NCBI GenBank assembly: GCA_022457155.1
Contig: JAJGOT010000210.1
Span: 1,091,501 to 1,155,500 of the forward strand
Source: Cladopsammia gracilis
Taxonomy: Eukaryota > Cnidaria > Anthozoa > Scleractinia > Dendrophylliidae
Direction of reading: 5' to 3'
DNA: 64,000 nucleotides
Shown here: piece by piece, positions 1-11,700 of the stretch
How positions within the stretch are numbered: position 1 is the first letter of the stretch
Layout of the letters: the number at the start of each line of letters is the position of its first letter
Translations under genes and position numbers: made by a program
Notes under the pieces: model-generated
Databases searched by the model: none
Told to the model about the DNA's origin: nothing
The model's input: the letters and a program-made list of their open reading frames with translations, nothing else

Positions 1-553
1 AAGCCACGACGGGTGATGTTTCTGTTTACTAAGCAATGAAGATATGGCATGTACGTTCAGAGAAACCAGTGAGAGAGAAATCTCGACCTCGTTAAGATTG
101 ACGTTCTTTCGTGAGGATTGATCGCTCGTAAAAATACTTATTTTCTTCCAAGGCAAACAAAAGCAGCTATACGTTTTGAAGACAAGAAGAATGTGCTATT
201 CTTCTTCTTCTTTTATCCACAGGATAACGGAAATTAAGGCAAACCAATATGGACCACTCACGACAATATAGCAACAGGCCACCGTTGCCACGCAAGATTA
301 TCGTCCGTTTTCGGGAGGAAACCTTCAAAGAACAAATGTTATTTATAAACTGTTGAATAGGAGAATTCCAAAATAACGATTTTCTCTGGTTAAAATATCC
401 AACGAGCTAAAAAGACGCGAATTTCAAGCCATTTTTTTCACCATCATTCGCTAAAACAAGCGCTGGTAAAATTTATAAAAGCCCGGATATGCTATTTTTG
501 TTTGTATTGCCGCTGACTAGTGCCTAGCAACGACCACCTGCGCAAAATTCAAA
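1..553. other. B9D1 upstream region
   Basis: Sequence upstream of the B9D1 start. No gene or clear core promoter element is recognised. A CTTCTTCTTCTT run lies at about 201-213. Confidence 0.4.
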
Positions 554-2949
554 ATGGCGGGAGGCGGGCTTCATAGTTCTGTATTTCTTGTCATGGTCTC
601 TGGACAGATAGAGTCCGCAAGGGTGAGATAAAACTTGCTTCAAACTCAAAGTTCTATTGGATGTTTTAAAACTGTGTTTTTATTTATTTATGGCTTTTAG
701 TTTCCCGAGTTTGACGATTTGTACTGCAAATACAGTTTTGTTTATGGTCAGGATTGGGTCGTTACGTCTGTAAGTACTTTTATTCCTTGCAGTTAGACGA
801 TTCTTGATATCGTTTCTCTGCTACCATCCTTCATTCCCTTTACAGTAACTTTTAATTTAGTGATCAAGTCGTCTTCTTTGTTGTGTTTTCGATCATAACG
901 ACAATATATTATGCTCAAGTGGTAAATTATCAATGACGTCATGGCAATGCAATTTTATTGTACAAAATCTAAGGATATTTGGTCGATTTACTGATTTATT
1001 GCTCTTTTTAACAGGGTTGGGAAGAAGGACTTTCCCAGACCACGAAAAAGAGTTTAGACAGACGACAAGTCTTTGTGTTCAATTTCCCACTGGATATTAC
1101 TTTCAAAAGTACAAGTCCCTTTGGTTGTAAGTAAAAATTGCTTGAAGTAACAGCTCCAGAGGTTTCATTAGAATTAAATTAGCTCCGCCTACTTTTCGAT
1201 TACAATTAAATTATCTCCGCCTACTTTTCGATTAATTTCACTGAAGTTGATGCCCAGAATGCTGGAAATGCCATTTCCTACTTCCTAAACTCCCAGAGGA
1301 AAGGGGCCTTATGGTCCCTTTGTTGCCACTGCCATCTATTTTATAAATATTGCCACTTATTCTTAATTTTATTGAAACCCTTGCAGCTCTCGGTAGTTTT
1401 CAGTTAAACAAGGATGCTATTTGTTTTGGAGAGTGACATAATGATGACCTCCTGTACAAGGACACCCTAATGGGATGATGGAACATGGTATCTTTTACTC
1501 TGCACCTGTTCTGTGCAGGCACAGATCAAGACCCCAGAATGAAAGTTTTAGAGACAGAAAAAAATTGCAAGATGAGGAGGGACCCATGACCCTTGAGCCC
1601 CTCCCCCTACGACTGTCTACCACCTCCTGGAAGTAGCAAGCCTCCAAAAAATGCAATACCCTAAAGTAATGAACTCAAATCCAACTCAACTTTCTGTTCA
1701 ACATCAATGAGGAAAGAAGGAATACACTTTTGCTGTGTATTGAGGATACATTAAACCAGCAGCACACTAGGCAATTTTATACACTCCGATGATACATACA
1801 TAATACTTACATAAACTTTATTTCATCTAGTATTTACAGGTAGCCAAAATTGATTGTCAGTGAAAATCACAAGTGTAGTTTGCCAATATTAATTTTGACA
1901 TGTCAGATTATCAGCAACTTTGATCACTGGCAAAAATCACTTTTGCAGTAAATGGTATCTTTTTAGCAAGAATTGAATGTATTCATATTTGCACAATTCT
2001 AAGGTGTTAAGTAATCCACCTTGAAATATTGTTTCATGATGTTTGTTTAGGGCCTCAACTAGTGATCAGTTGCTATGGCTTGGATTTTTATGGTCATGAT
2101 GTTGTGCGAGGATATGGTGCGGTACATGTTCCAATCTCACCAGGAAGGTACTAACAATCCTTTGGTTCCGATGAAAGATTGTATGTTTTTGAGAATCATT
2201 TTATCCTGTCAAACCTCCCTAATATGGACACCAAATGGACTGACCCATGCAAGGTGTTTGCATTGTAGAGGTGTCCATATTATAGAGTTAGGGATGGTAT
2301 GAACTTTGGAATGTTTGGGACCAAGAGACTGTCCATAGTGGAGTTGTGTGTATTATATACATGGAGGTGTCCATAAGGAGAGGTTCAATCAGCTATATTA
2401 TTCTTGACAAGTCATCTGTAACTTAGAGTATTTATTGCTTGATTTTATTTCTTCTCAGTCTACTTGATGAAATTTACTTTGAGGCTCCAAGTTGTATTTA
2501 ATTCAGTCCTCTTGTTTTTCTTTTATTTCAGCCACACAAGAGAGATTCCAATGTTTGTTCCCGAGTCATCTTCAAAGTTTCAGAAATTTATAAGGTGAAG
2601 TTTTGTATATGTTTTTTTCAAAAGTTTAAATACTATCAGTAACCTAGTATGTTTTTGTCATTTTCTTTATAATACTATTTTTTATTATCTTCTCAGTTGG
2701 TTCTTTGGCAGGAGACCAGAGTTTGTGGACCCAAAACTTGTTGCACAAGGAGAAGGAAGAGAAGTAACTAGAGTGAGATCGCAGGGTAGTGTGAAAGTAA
2801 CATTCAGCATTGTGACGCGGGACATGAAAAAACTTGGTTACGACACAGAACCTGCAAGTGTAGCTATTCCACATCTCGCTCCTGGCCATGCTGGAGTCAC
2901 AACAATAAGACCGGAATCTCAAATGCATGGAGCTGAAAGCCACTCATAG
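554..2949 (+). CDS. B9D1: B9 domain-containing protein 1, six exons
   Basis: Exons 554-622, 701-769, 1015-1126, 2051-2147, 2532-2594 and 2697-2949 join in frame to 220 residues; the vertebrate protein is of similar length (about 204). All introns are GT-AG. The start ATG lies in a favourable context (AAAATGG) and the protein opens [20 protein letters not shown]. Recognisable B9 family blocks are [19 protein letters not shown] (exon 2), [15 protein letters not shown] (exons 3-4), GYGAVHVP (exon 4), IPMFVPES (exon 5) and [16 protein letters not shown] (exon 6). The B9 domain is a C2-like beta sandwich. Family knowledge: B9D1 works with B9D2, MKS1 and tectonic proteins in the ciliary transition zone as a membrane-protein diffusion gate. 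The C-terminal tail after LGYDTEP is less conserved. The exon structure is read from the sequence; expression is not shown. Confidence 0.97.
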
Positions 2950-4277
2950 CAAACAAAGATTGCAGCAGGAATTTGAAGAAATACTATCACAAGATCCACT
3001 TTATGACTGTTCCTTGTGTCACTGAGACATATATTGTCAAATTTCTCAAAGTGGACACCACTGTATTAAAGTTAGACACCCCTGTAAGGCAGACACCTTT
3101 CCAAAAGGAACATCAGTGGCTGGCTGGTTCAAGAAAAATTTTATTTATCTGTAACTGAACTAAGCTAGTCCCAAAAGTGTTAGGCTTGGACAAAATTCAC
3201 TGTATGCAGCACCAGTCAAGTAGCCATAAAAGCTGATGGTTTTCCAGTTCATGCCTATATTGTTTGACCATGGCTCCAGCCTCCAATAACATTGGATTAT
3301 TTCCATTTTATCCCTACAGCCAAGTTGCCATTAGTGCGATAATCGCAAACATAAGCAGCATGCCCCAGAAGACAAGTACTGTTCAGTTTTTGTGCTTATG
3401 CTTGTGCTTTTTTTACTATATTTTGAATTCAATTTCTGGCGAGTTCACTATTGAATTAAGCATGCTTTTGAAAGGAGGTATGGGTTCCAGCCAGTGATGG
3501 GAAGTACCAAGCAGTGTTTCTTACTTTATGTTAATTTTGTAGTTCCCATTTAGTGAAATAGGCACAAGCAAACGGAATAAGCTTCTTTTCTTTAATACTC
3601 ATCTTACTCTTGTTCGTGCACAAGTGAGAACCAGGTTTAATAGTCAGAAACCAAAACATAAACTACCAGTCGCACTGTACAATGGTCTTCTTGTAAAAGT
3701 TTTAGTTTGTTATTAATCTCCACCTTATTCGTATCCCAAAGTGTTCAATAATAAAAACAATGGACATGTGGTGGATTCATTTTCTTGCACAAGTTACATA
3801 TCAAAGAAAAAGATACTTCATTAATTTTATGTTCTTTGCTATGTATCTGTAAACTTTAAAGTTGTATATAAAAAAAATGTAAGAAAAGATGTAAACATAA
3901 ATTTTTAATATTGTAATAAAGAAATAATTTATCTTGTTTCCCATAATAAAATTTCAAAGCTTAACTGCATTTTTCATGAATTTCTCCCAAAATATTGAGA
4001 TGCTGTTTTGACTAATAAGTTTGACCAGAAAGTTCAAGTGAGCCACTGTTAGGAAAATCCTTTCACTCAAAGATGAGCAAGTGTATTACCAGTAACGTAA
4101 TTCTAACTTTTGATTCTGTGATGAAAGTACGAACAACTGAGCGGTACTTTCATGAGTTATGTTAAACAAGGTGGTTCTAACTGTTGAGTCTGCAGATGAA
4201 ATCCTTAAAATATCTGACCTTTCTTATGAAGGCTATTGAGCAGATCTTTCACTATGGTGCTGTTTATTACAATGTAT

Positions 4278-4403
4278 ATGTTGTCGTTCAAATTTTTTAT
4301 CTGGTCTGAAAATGTTCAAACAAACCAAGTTAAGGTAATGAATCCGAGTCGAAGGAAAATAAAAATTAAACTGGTTTGAAAAGAAAAATTTGAACTACAA
4401 CAT
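4278..4403. repeat. Small palindromic MITE, 126 bp
   Basis: The left end ATGTTGTCGTTCAAATTTTT (4278-4297) is the near-perfect inverse of the right end AAAAATTTGAACTACAACAT (4384-4403). A related sequence ending in AATTTGAACCACAACAT lies at 11132-11270 in SNU13 intron 1, so this is a dispersed family. It has no coding content. Confidence 0.75.
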
Positions 4404-4623
4404 ACTCTACATGGTGGTCTCAATGTTAGATGCTATGAATGAAATCCTTTTGAATGGTCACATAAAGCAGTGTGAAACGAAAGTTACTAGTAGCATTTTA
4501 CCGTAGTGCTATTCATCTTTCATATTTTCCCAAATATTTTAGATTTGTATGTTTACAATTTTAGAGACAAATGTTTCTGTTCAGATAAACAACAAGCTGG
4601 CACCAAATTGTTGTAGGTAAGTT

Positions 4624-4629
4624 TTTATT
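4624..4629 (-). terminator. SNU13 polyadenylation signal (AATAAA)
   Basis: On the minus strand AATAAA lies 34 bases downstream of the SNU13 stop codon. The position is short but plausible for a compact 3' UTR. Confidence 0.55.
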
Positions 4630-4662
4630 CATTAGTATAAAACATAAGGAGAACTGTACAGT

Positions 4663-5712
4663 TTATATAAGCAGTTTTTCAATGGACTGCTGAAGTGATT
4701 GGATCTGTGGCTTCAACTGGGATCCCTCGTTGATAGTAACAGCTGTGGCAATGACTGGGCGTGAAACACCACATGCACGACCAAGAGCCTGCTTGGAACG
4801 AACAAATACATATGGTACATTCTAAAAGAAAAAAAGAAAAGGATTGTTAAGTTGTGATTGGGCATAAAAAAAAAGTACAATCTATACTCAACCCTTTTAG
4901 CTGCTAATAAATTCTTTAACAACTAAAAAATTACAGGTCCAGTGAACAAGGCTTGAATGACATTAAGCTGATTTTTTTCCTTTTGTTAAGCACTGCATCA
5001 TTTCTGGTTACATTAGGGACTTGTTTTCACACAACCAACGATGTGTATTTGTTTGCTAATTTCTAGAATTTGGCCATGGTTATGACCAGATTTACCTAGC
5101 AACTCAACTTAACCAAAGAAATGCTAGGATGGTTTGTCTTTTTCAAAGGAAACTAAAAAGATTAAAATATGCTTTTCTTGACTTTCTAGGCAAAATAGTA
5201 GCTGTATCTATGAGAAAATTCTTTGAAATTATAGGCTTTAGTGAGGAAGCAAATGTTCAAGGGTTTTGTTGACGGAAACTTGCTCAACAAATTATATTGA
5301 CCAGATGTCCATCTGCCTATTATAATTATAATCATATCAATAACAAAATTCTCGATTGTGATTGGTCATCCGTGCGCCTATTTCTCACGTAATTGGCGCG
5401 CGGTCACGTGGGTGTCCAATTACAGCTATCCAATTACAACTTTTTGTAATTGGATAGCTGTAATTGGACACCTACGTTGCGCGTGCGTCAATCAGTTGCA
5501 TTTGAATGGCTCGTTTTTGCTGTTTTCCTTCCACTTTCAAACTGACAGAAAATATCCAAGACGTTTTTAGTACAAAATAGTCGACATAGCTTCTTAATCT
5601 CGAATCTGGTTATTGATGCGATTAATTAGTAATTGAACTTCGTGTCGTACAATTCAGGGGTAATCGTGCTCGTAATTTCAAATCGTCCTCGCGCTACGCG
5701 CTCGGCCGATTT

Positions 5713-5753
<41 letters not shown>

Positions 5754-8700
5754 AGTCCAATTACTATTACTTATTATTAAAGCGTATATGACAGTCAGAG
5801 CAAAAAACTATTTTTCTTTCCACTTGTCCATGGGACGAGTGGCACTCAAATTTTGGTTGTCCGAAAGTGAAATTCACTCGTCCAAAAACTGAATAAATTA
5901 AAACAAAATGTAGCGGTAAAACAAATTTACAATGTACTGTAAAAACTGGCGTATTATAAGCCACATTTACCCAACATTTTTCCTCAAAATTGGGGGTGCG
6001 GCTTATCTGCGGGAACATCTGCAATAGATTATACTTTCCGGTAATAAGTTGACCAGACTTTTTGAGCCTTGAAATTGAACATTCTATTTATTTGAGGTGT
6101 ACAACGTGGGGCAAACATTCTTTAACTTTAGATGGTGTAGAAGTGAGTCTTGTTTCTCTAACAGAGCAGCCAGAGTGCCTCTGGGCTCTGAGACCAAAAA
6201 TCAAATTGAAGAATAAGGATCTGCATGAAACACGTATTCTCGTAACGCACGAACGTGAGCGTTCTGTTTTATAAATTGTACAATTTAGCCTCAATTTGTC
6301 AAAATGCCTGTGTTGAAACAGTGCTCCCTATCTTTGTCGAACATTTTGAAGCTTTTAGCAATGAAGGAATACCGAAGACGAACGAATTCGAAGCCAAAGA
6401 AAAGAGTGTAAAAAAGTGGCCATCTTGCTTATCCTTAGTAACCAGGCTTAACAAAAACATGTGCTCAAGAAATTTGTATGGTCGGAAAACGGTAACTTTT
6501 ATGAGGATTAAAAAAGAAACAGAAATTCGCGGAAACCAGGTTAGTTTACGAAGTCCAGAGATGCTTGGGAAACTTAGAACTCAGAGAAAAATAAGACAAA
6601 TTTCTCCTGGTAAATTGCACTCATCCTGTCGGACAAGTGCTTTTGGAAATCCACTTGTCCGAGATCAAGATGTACTTGTCTCAGACGAGCGGACGAGTGG
6701 AAGTTTTTTGCCCTGACAGTGTTTTTTTTATTTGCTTGATCGAATCTACATGATGTTTTGATAAGAAAATGGAAAAAAAATTTGATATTGATTTTTCTTC
6801 TCCGCGTTTTGGCCGTCTAAAAACGTGAAATTTCACTTCCGGTGTGTTACAAAACCGCGCAAGAAGAAAGACTGGAAATGGTCCGCTGTGACGTCAATAC
6901 AGGAATGCCAGTGTCGCAATTTCTTAGTTCCTCAGTTTTTTGGCGCGTTTCTACAACCATAGACAACACACCTTAATAGAACCATGTTTCTTCCTCAGGG
7001 AGCATCACAAAATGTAAGGAACTGGGAAATCTTGACACTGGCATTCCTGTATTGTTGTCACAGTAGACTATTTCCAGTCTTTCTTCTTGCGCGGTTTTGT
7101 AACACACCGGAAGTGAAATTTAACGTTTTTAGACAGCTACAACGCAGGGAAGAAAAATCAATATCGAATTTTTTTTTCCATTTTCTTATCAGAACATGTA
7201 GATTCGATCAAGCAAATAAAAAAATCACTGTCATATACACTTTAAACATCTTGTAGACTGACCAAAATAATATTACTTATATCAACCTTGCACTAAGCTA
7301 TTCAGCTGTTACAAAACCTGTTTCGGAAAGTTCTCTCGTCGAAACGACAAAAGAGTTAGAAAGATTTCTGTAGTTTTTGGACATACTCCGTCCTGTACTC
7401 TTCTAACGCACAATGTTAAAAATATATCTGTTCGTAAAAATATACGTATGTGTTCGTAAAAAACCGCAATTAATTTCGCTGATAAAACTCAGCCTCATCA
7501 GGCAGTATCCGCCATCTTGGATTCAAGATATATTTCCACCTTGGTGTATGATGCACCAAGTGTCTTATACCGTTCACGTATTTCATGTTAGGTTTCACGA
7601 AGTGCCTCCTTCTTCTTCTAGCACTACTCTTGGTAGTTTAACAAAGTTCCACTCTTTCTTAGTGTTGATAAGGGATTCCCTCGTCGCCCTGTTTATCCTG
7701 ACACTTTCTGCAATCTGTCTTAACATGGCGTCCTTCCCGTGCAACCCAGTCACTGACATCTTAAATTCTTGTCGTTCCTTGTCATGCTTCTCCACGCAAT
7801 GTCTCCACAGTGCTGATTTTTCGCTTTGATTCTCTAAACCCTCTGCGTGTTCCACTCCTCTCGTATAAGCATTTCTGGCTGTTTCCCCAATGTACTTATC
7901 TCTGCATCCCTGGCATTCAATTTTGTATGTTACACCGTGTGCACTACAGGGACCTTTCCCAGCTTGTTTGCAGACCAAGCAGTTTTGTCTTTGACAGCTT
8001 TGTTGTTTGAACGGATCCGACTTCTGAAGTATATCTTTTAACGTTGTGCCTGTCTTTTCTACCACCTTTATCCGGAAACCCTGGTCTCTGATTTCTTTTT
8101 GGTAATCCTTCTGTAGTCGTGACCCAGGTGTCGCAGGCACGGAAATAACTGCGTCGTCTCCCCCTCTCTTGTACCAGTCCTCTCTCTTCTTAGCCTTTTC
8201 CGTTTCTCTCTCGTTTCTTTTCCACCCTTTCGGTCGATGCATAGGTCTTTCCCCTTTCTGTTCAGCCTCCTGCCTAGCTCCGTAAGCCTTGATGGCAGAG
8301 TCAACCACCTCGTGTCTAAACTTCTTGTCGTACCCAGAATACTGCATTCTAAGAACCATCTCTTCTACTTTTTGTACTACATTCGCCCAGGGCAAAAGTG
8401 GACTGCAATTTAACAACACACGCAGTACCGCTTGAGACAGCACTGTCCTCTTAACCCCTGTAGACATGGCGGATCTTGCGCCAATCAATGCTTTTGATGC
8501 TATCTCTTTTGCGTAAAACTCGTACAGTATCACGGACGCCACCTGGTTTAATCCTTGAACCTCCTTCTCTCTCTGCTCGACCCAGACCTTTAAGTCTAAG
8601 ATTGGTAGCTTCTTGTCTGGATGCTTCAATGGGTGGAACTGTTGGAGGCAGGTTGGAGATGGTATCCATCCGTCGATAAAACTTGAGGTGGACTACCCAT

Positions 8701-11700
8701 CGAAGCATCCAGACAAGAAGCTACCAATCTTAGACTTAAAGGTCTGGGTCGAGCAGAGAGAGAAGGAGGTTCAAGGATTAAACCAGGTGGCGTCCGTGAT
8801 ACTGTATGAGTTTTACGCAAAAGAGATAGCATCAAAAGCATTGATTGGCGCAAGATCCGCCATGTCTACAGGAGTTAAGAGGACAGTGCTGTCTCAAGCG
8901 GTACTGCGTGTGTTGTTAAATTGCAGTCCACTTTTGCCCTGGGCGAATGTAGTACAAAAAGTAGAAGAGATGGTTCTTAGAATGCAGTATTCTGGGTACG
9001 ACAAGAAGTTTAGACACGAGGTGGTTGACTCTGCCATCAAGGCTTACGGAGCTAGGCAGGAGGCTGAACAGAAAGGGGAAAGACCTATGCATCGACCGAA
9101 AGGGTGGAAAAGAAACGAGAGAGAAACGGAAAAGGCTAAGAAGAGAGAGGACTGGTACAAGAGAGGGGGAGACGACGCAGTTATTTTCGTGCCTGCGACA
9201 CCTGGGTCACGACTACAGAAGGATTACCAAAAAGAAATCAGAGACCAGGGTTTCCGGATAAAGGTGGTAGAAAAGACAGGCACAACGTTAAAAGATATAC
9301 TTCAGAAGTCGGATCCGTTCAAACAACAAAGCTGTCAAAGACAAAACTGCTTGGTCTGCAAACAAGCTGGGAAAGGTCCCTGTAGTGCACACGGTGTAAC
9401 ATACGAAATTGAATGCCAGGGATGCAGAGATAAGTACATTGGGGAAACAGCCAGAAATGCTTATACGAGAGGAGTGGAACACGCAGAGGGTTTAGAGAAT
9501 CAAAGCGAAAAATCAGCACTGTGGAGACATTGCGTGGAGAAGCATGACAAGGAACGACAAGAATTTAAGATGTCAGTGACTGGGTTGTACGGGAAGGACG
9601 CCATGTTAAGACAGATTGCAGAAAGTGTCAGGATAAACAGGGCGACGAGGGAATCCCTTATCAACACTAAGAAAGAGTGGAACTTTGTTAAACTACCAAG
9701 AGTAGTGCTAGAAGAAGAAGGAGGCACTTCGTGAAACCTAACATGAAATACGTGAACGGTATAAGACACTTGGTGCATCATACACCAAGGTGCAAATATA
9801 TCTTGAATCCAAGATGGCGGATACTGCCTGATGAGGCTGAGTTTTATCAGCGAAATTAATTGCGGTTTTTTACGAGCACATACGTATATTTTTACGAACA
9901 GATATATTTTTAACATTGTGCGTTAGAAGAGTACAGGACGGAGTATGTCCAAAAACTACAGAAATGTTACAAAACCCGATTTCAGAACTACCAAAATTTT
10001 GTCTTACCTTGTCTTCACACAGTAACGGTAGATGCAGCAGGATTTCTAGTGGCTCTGTATCTGCTGCCATGACAATAAATTCTGCAATGCCGCGGTTCAG
10101 GCATTTGGTGGCTTCATTAGCCCCCTTTCTGAGCTGTTTGTAATTTGTTGCTTGCTGAATCAGATCAAGAATTGTCACCGTCAACTGTGTATCTGCCAGG
10201 GGAAAGGCCTTTGGGTTCACATCATCATTTGCCTAGAAACAAGTCATAAAATAATGTTAAAATACAACCACTAAGCACACATCTACCTTCAACTTGACCT
10301 ATAAAAGACGACTGGTTGAAAATAAATAAGATGAGAAGTCTACAGACAGAAAGCAAGTAACAGCACTTTCTAAAGACATTAAGCCTGTAATTATTATAAC
10401 AATAGAGGCTGTGAAAATAAAGCTGTTAATTACCCAGTTTGGGGGGAAGGGTGGGGTACTCAGATATACAAGTTATAGGGTTGTGCTAACGAGGCCAAAC
10501 TTTTAGACCCCAGAAAAGTTCCATTAGGATAAAATTACCCTGATTTTCAAGATCAAAGGATACTGTGCTGGCAGGTAAATTGTTACATTTCCATAATTTC
10601 ATTTATGTACATAAAATTATCCAGTATGCCAGAAGAAATCAAGTTGAGTTCAAGTCAACTTTACAAACATCCCAGCTACTACGATCACGTCCTTGAATAC
10701 CTTTCACTTTCGGTGAATCTGTAGACTAAGTTAACAAGTCATCTAAAGTTTACTTTGATACGATGAAGGAAAGCAAGTTTATTTTGCACTTGAAATCTGT
10801 AAGATTTTCAACCACCATGTACTGGTTACCAATCGCAGTTGATTTCCAATCCAAACATCTACACAAGTGCTATGAATCACTCTACAAGAAACTAGAGAAT
10901 ATTTCTGAATCTCTGTTTTGTTTCTGAAGCGATGGGAAGCATGATTTGCATTGGTGCTATAAACTTTCACTTGCAAACTGAAGTGAAAAATAAATCAGTG
11001 AGAAAATAACGTCACGGCACTAAACAATAGGCTTGCTGGTCAGGAACATAAATCTATAACGGTAGACTCAAAAAAGACTACTTTTCTAAGCTATTTTTCC
11101 TTTGCAGAGCCCAAACTTCATTTCAAATTTGATTCAAAAATTTTTAAACCAGTTTGATTTTTGTTTTCCTTTGTCTCAAAATATGACAATGAATCTGAGA
11201 CAAAGGAAAATATAAATTAAACAGGTTTGAAAATTTTTAAACCAAACAACAATTTGAACCACAACATATCCACCTGTAGCAAGCTGTAAGGAATGCAATT
11301 TTTTCCGATAAAAAATGTCAAATTTGATTGTAGTAGCACTTTAACTGAGAGTGAGTCCCCCGTTCTTTTCAAACAAATTAATTATTTTTAATGCCCCCTA
11401 TTATCATACTAAACGTCACTGCCCAGTGATGTGATTATCTGAACGAAGACAAGGTGTTAAGCACAGTCAGCAAGATATGACTCACTACGTTTGTCTTGTT
11501 TTCTTGGTATCCAAGTCTTTTACGGGAATAAAAAACAACTTTTGGCATGAAGCCTCAGGAGTTATGTTAGAATTTCGACATGTCGAACATCGGCCATTAG
11601 GGTAGCAGCATACGAGAACCAGATTTAACCATGAAGTCCACATGTACATTTGTCTCATACTTGTATCATAACCCAGCAGTACCAATCAATGAAAAGCAAT

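Larger units (their letters stand above)
2950..4662. other. Convergent 3' regions of B9D1 and SNU13
   Basis: This 1.7 kb stretch separates two convergent genes and holds no further gene that I can support. AATAAA-type signals for B9D1 occur near 3750 and 3912. For SNU13 a minus-strand AATAAA lies at 4624-4629, only 34 bases past the stop codon. A small palindromic repeat is inserted at 4278-4403. Confidence 0.6.
7319..9964. mobile_element. Penelope-like element, two 5'-truncated copies head to head
   Basis: Two nearly identical arms of about 1.25 kb (about 7364-8635 and about 8695-9966) are inverted around a spacer of roughly 60 bp. Each encodes the C-terminal GIY-YIG endonuclease part of a Penelope-like retroelement, followed outward by a hammerhead ribozyme. 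The composite is flanked by a direct repeat TGTTACAAAACC (7307-7318 and 9965-9976), which looks like a target-site duplication. It lies in SNU13 intron 2, so the SNU13 pre-mRNA would contain a long hairpin. The reverse-transcriptase part is missing from both arms. Confidence 0.92.

Noticed and set aside
933..1130. 65-codon frame at B9D1 exon 3
   Set aside because: It is in another frame than the B9D1 exon, which has clear family homology.
7413..8010. Plus-strand frames opposite the left Penelope arm, mirrored by minus-strand frames at 9288-9916
   Set aside because: They are antisense shadows of the endonuclease frame, present symmetrically because the arms are inverted copies.
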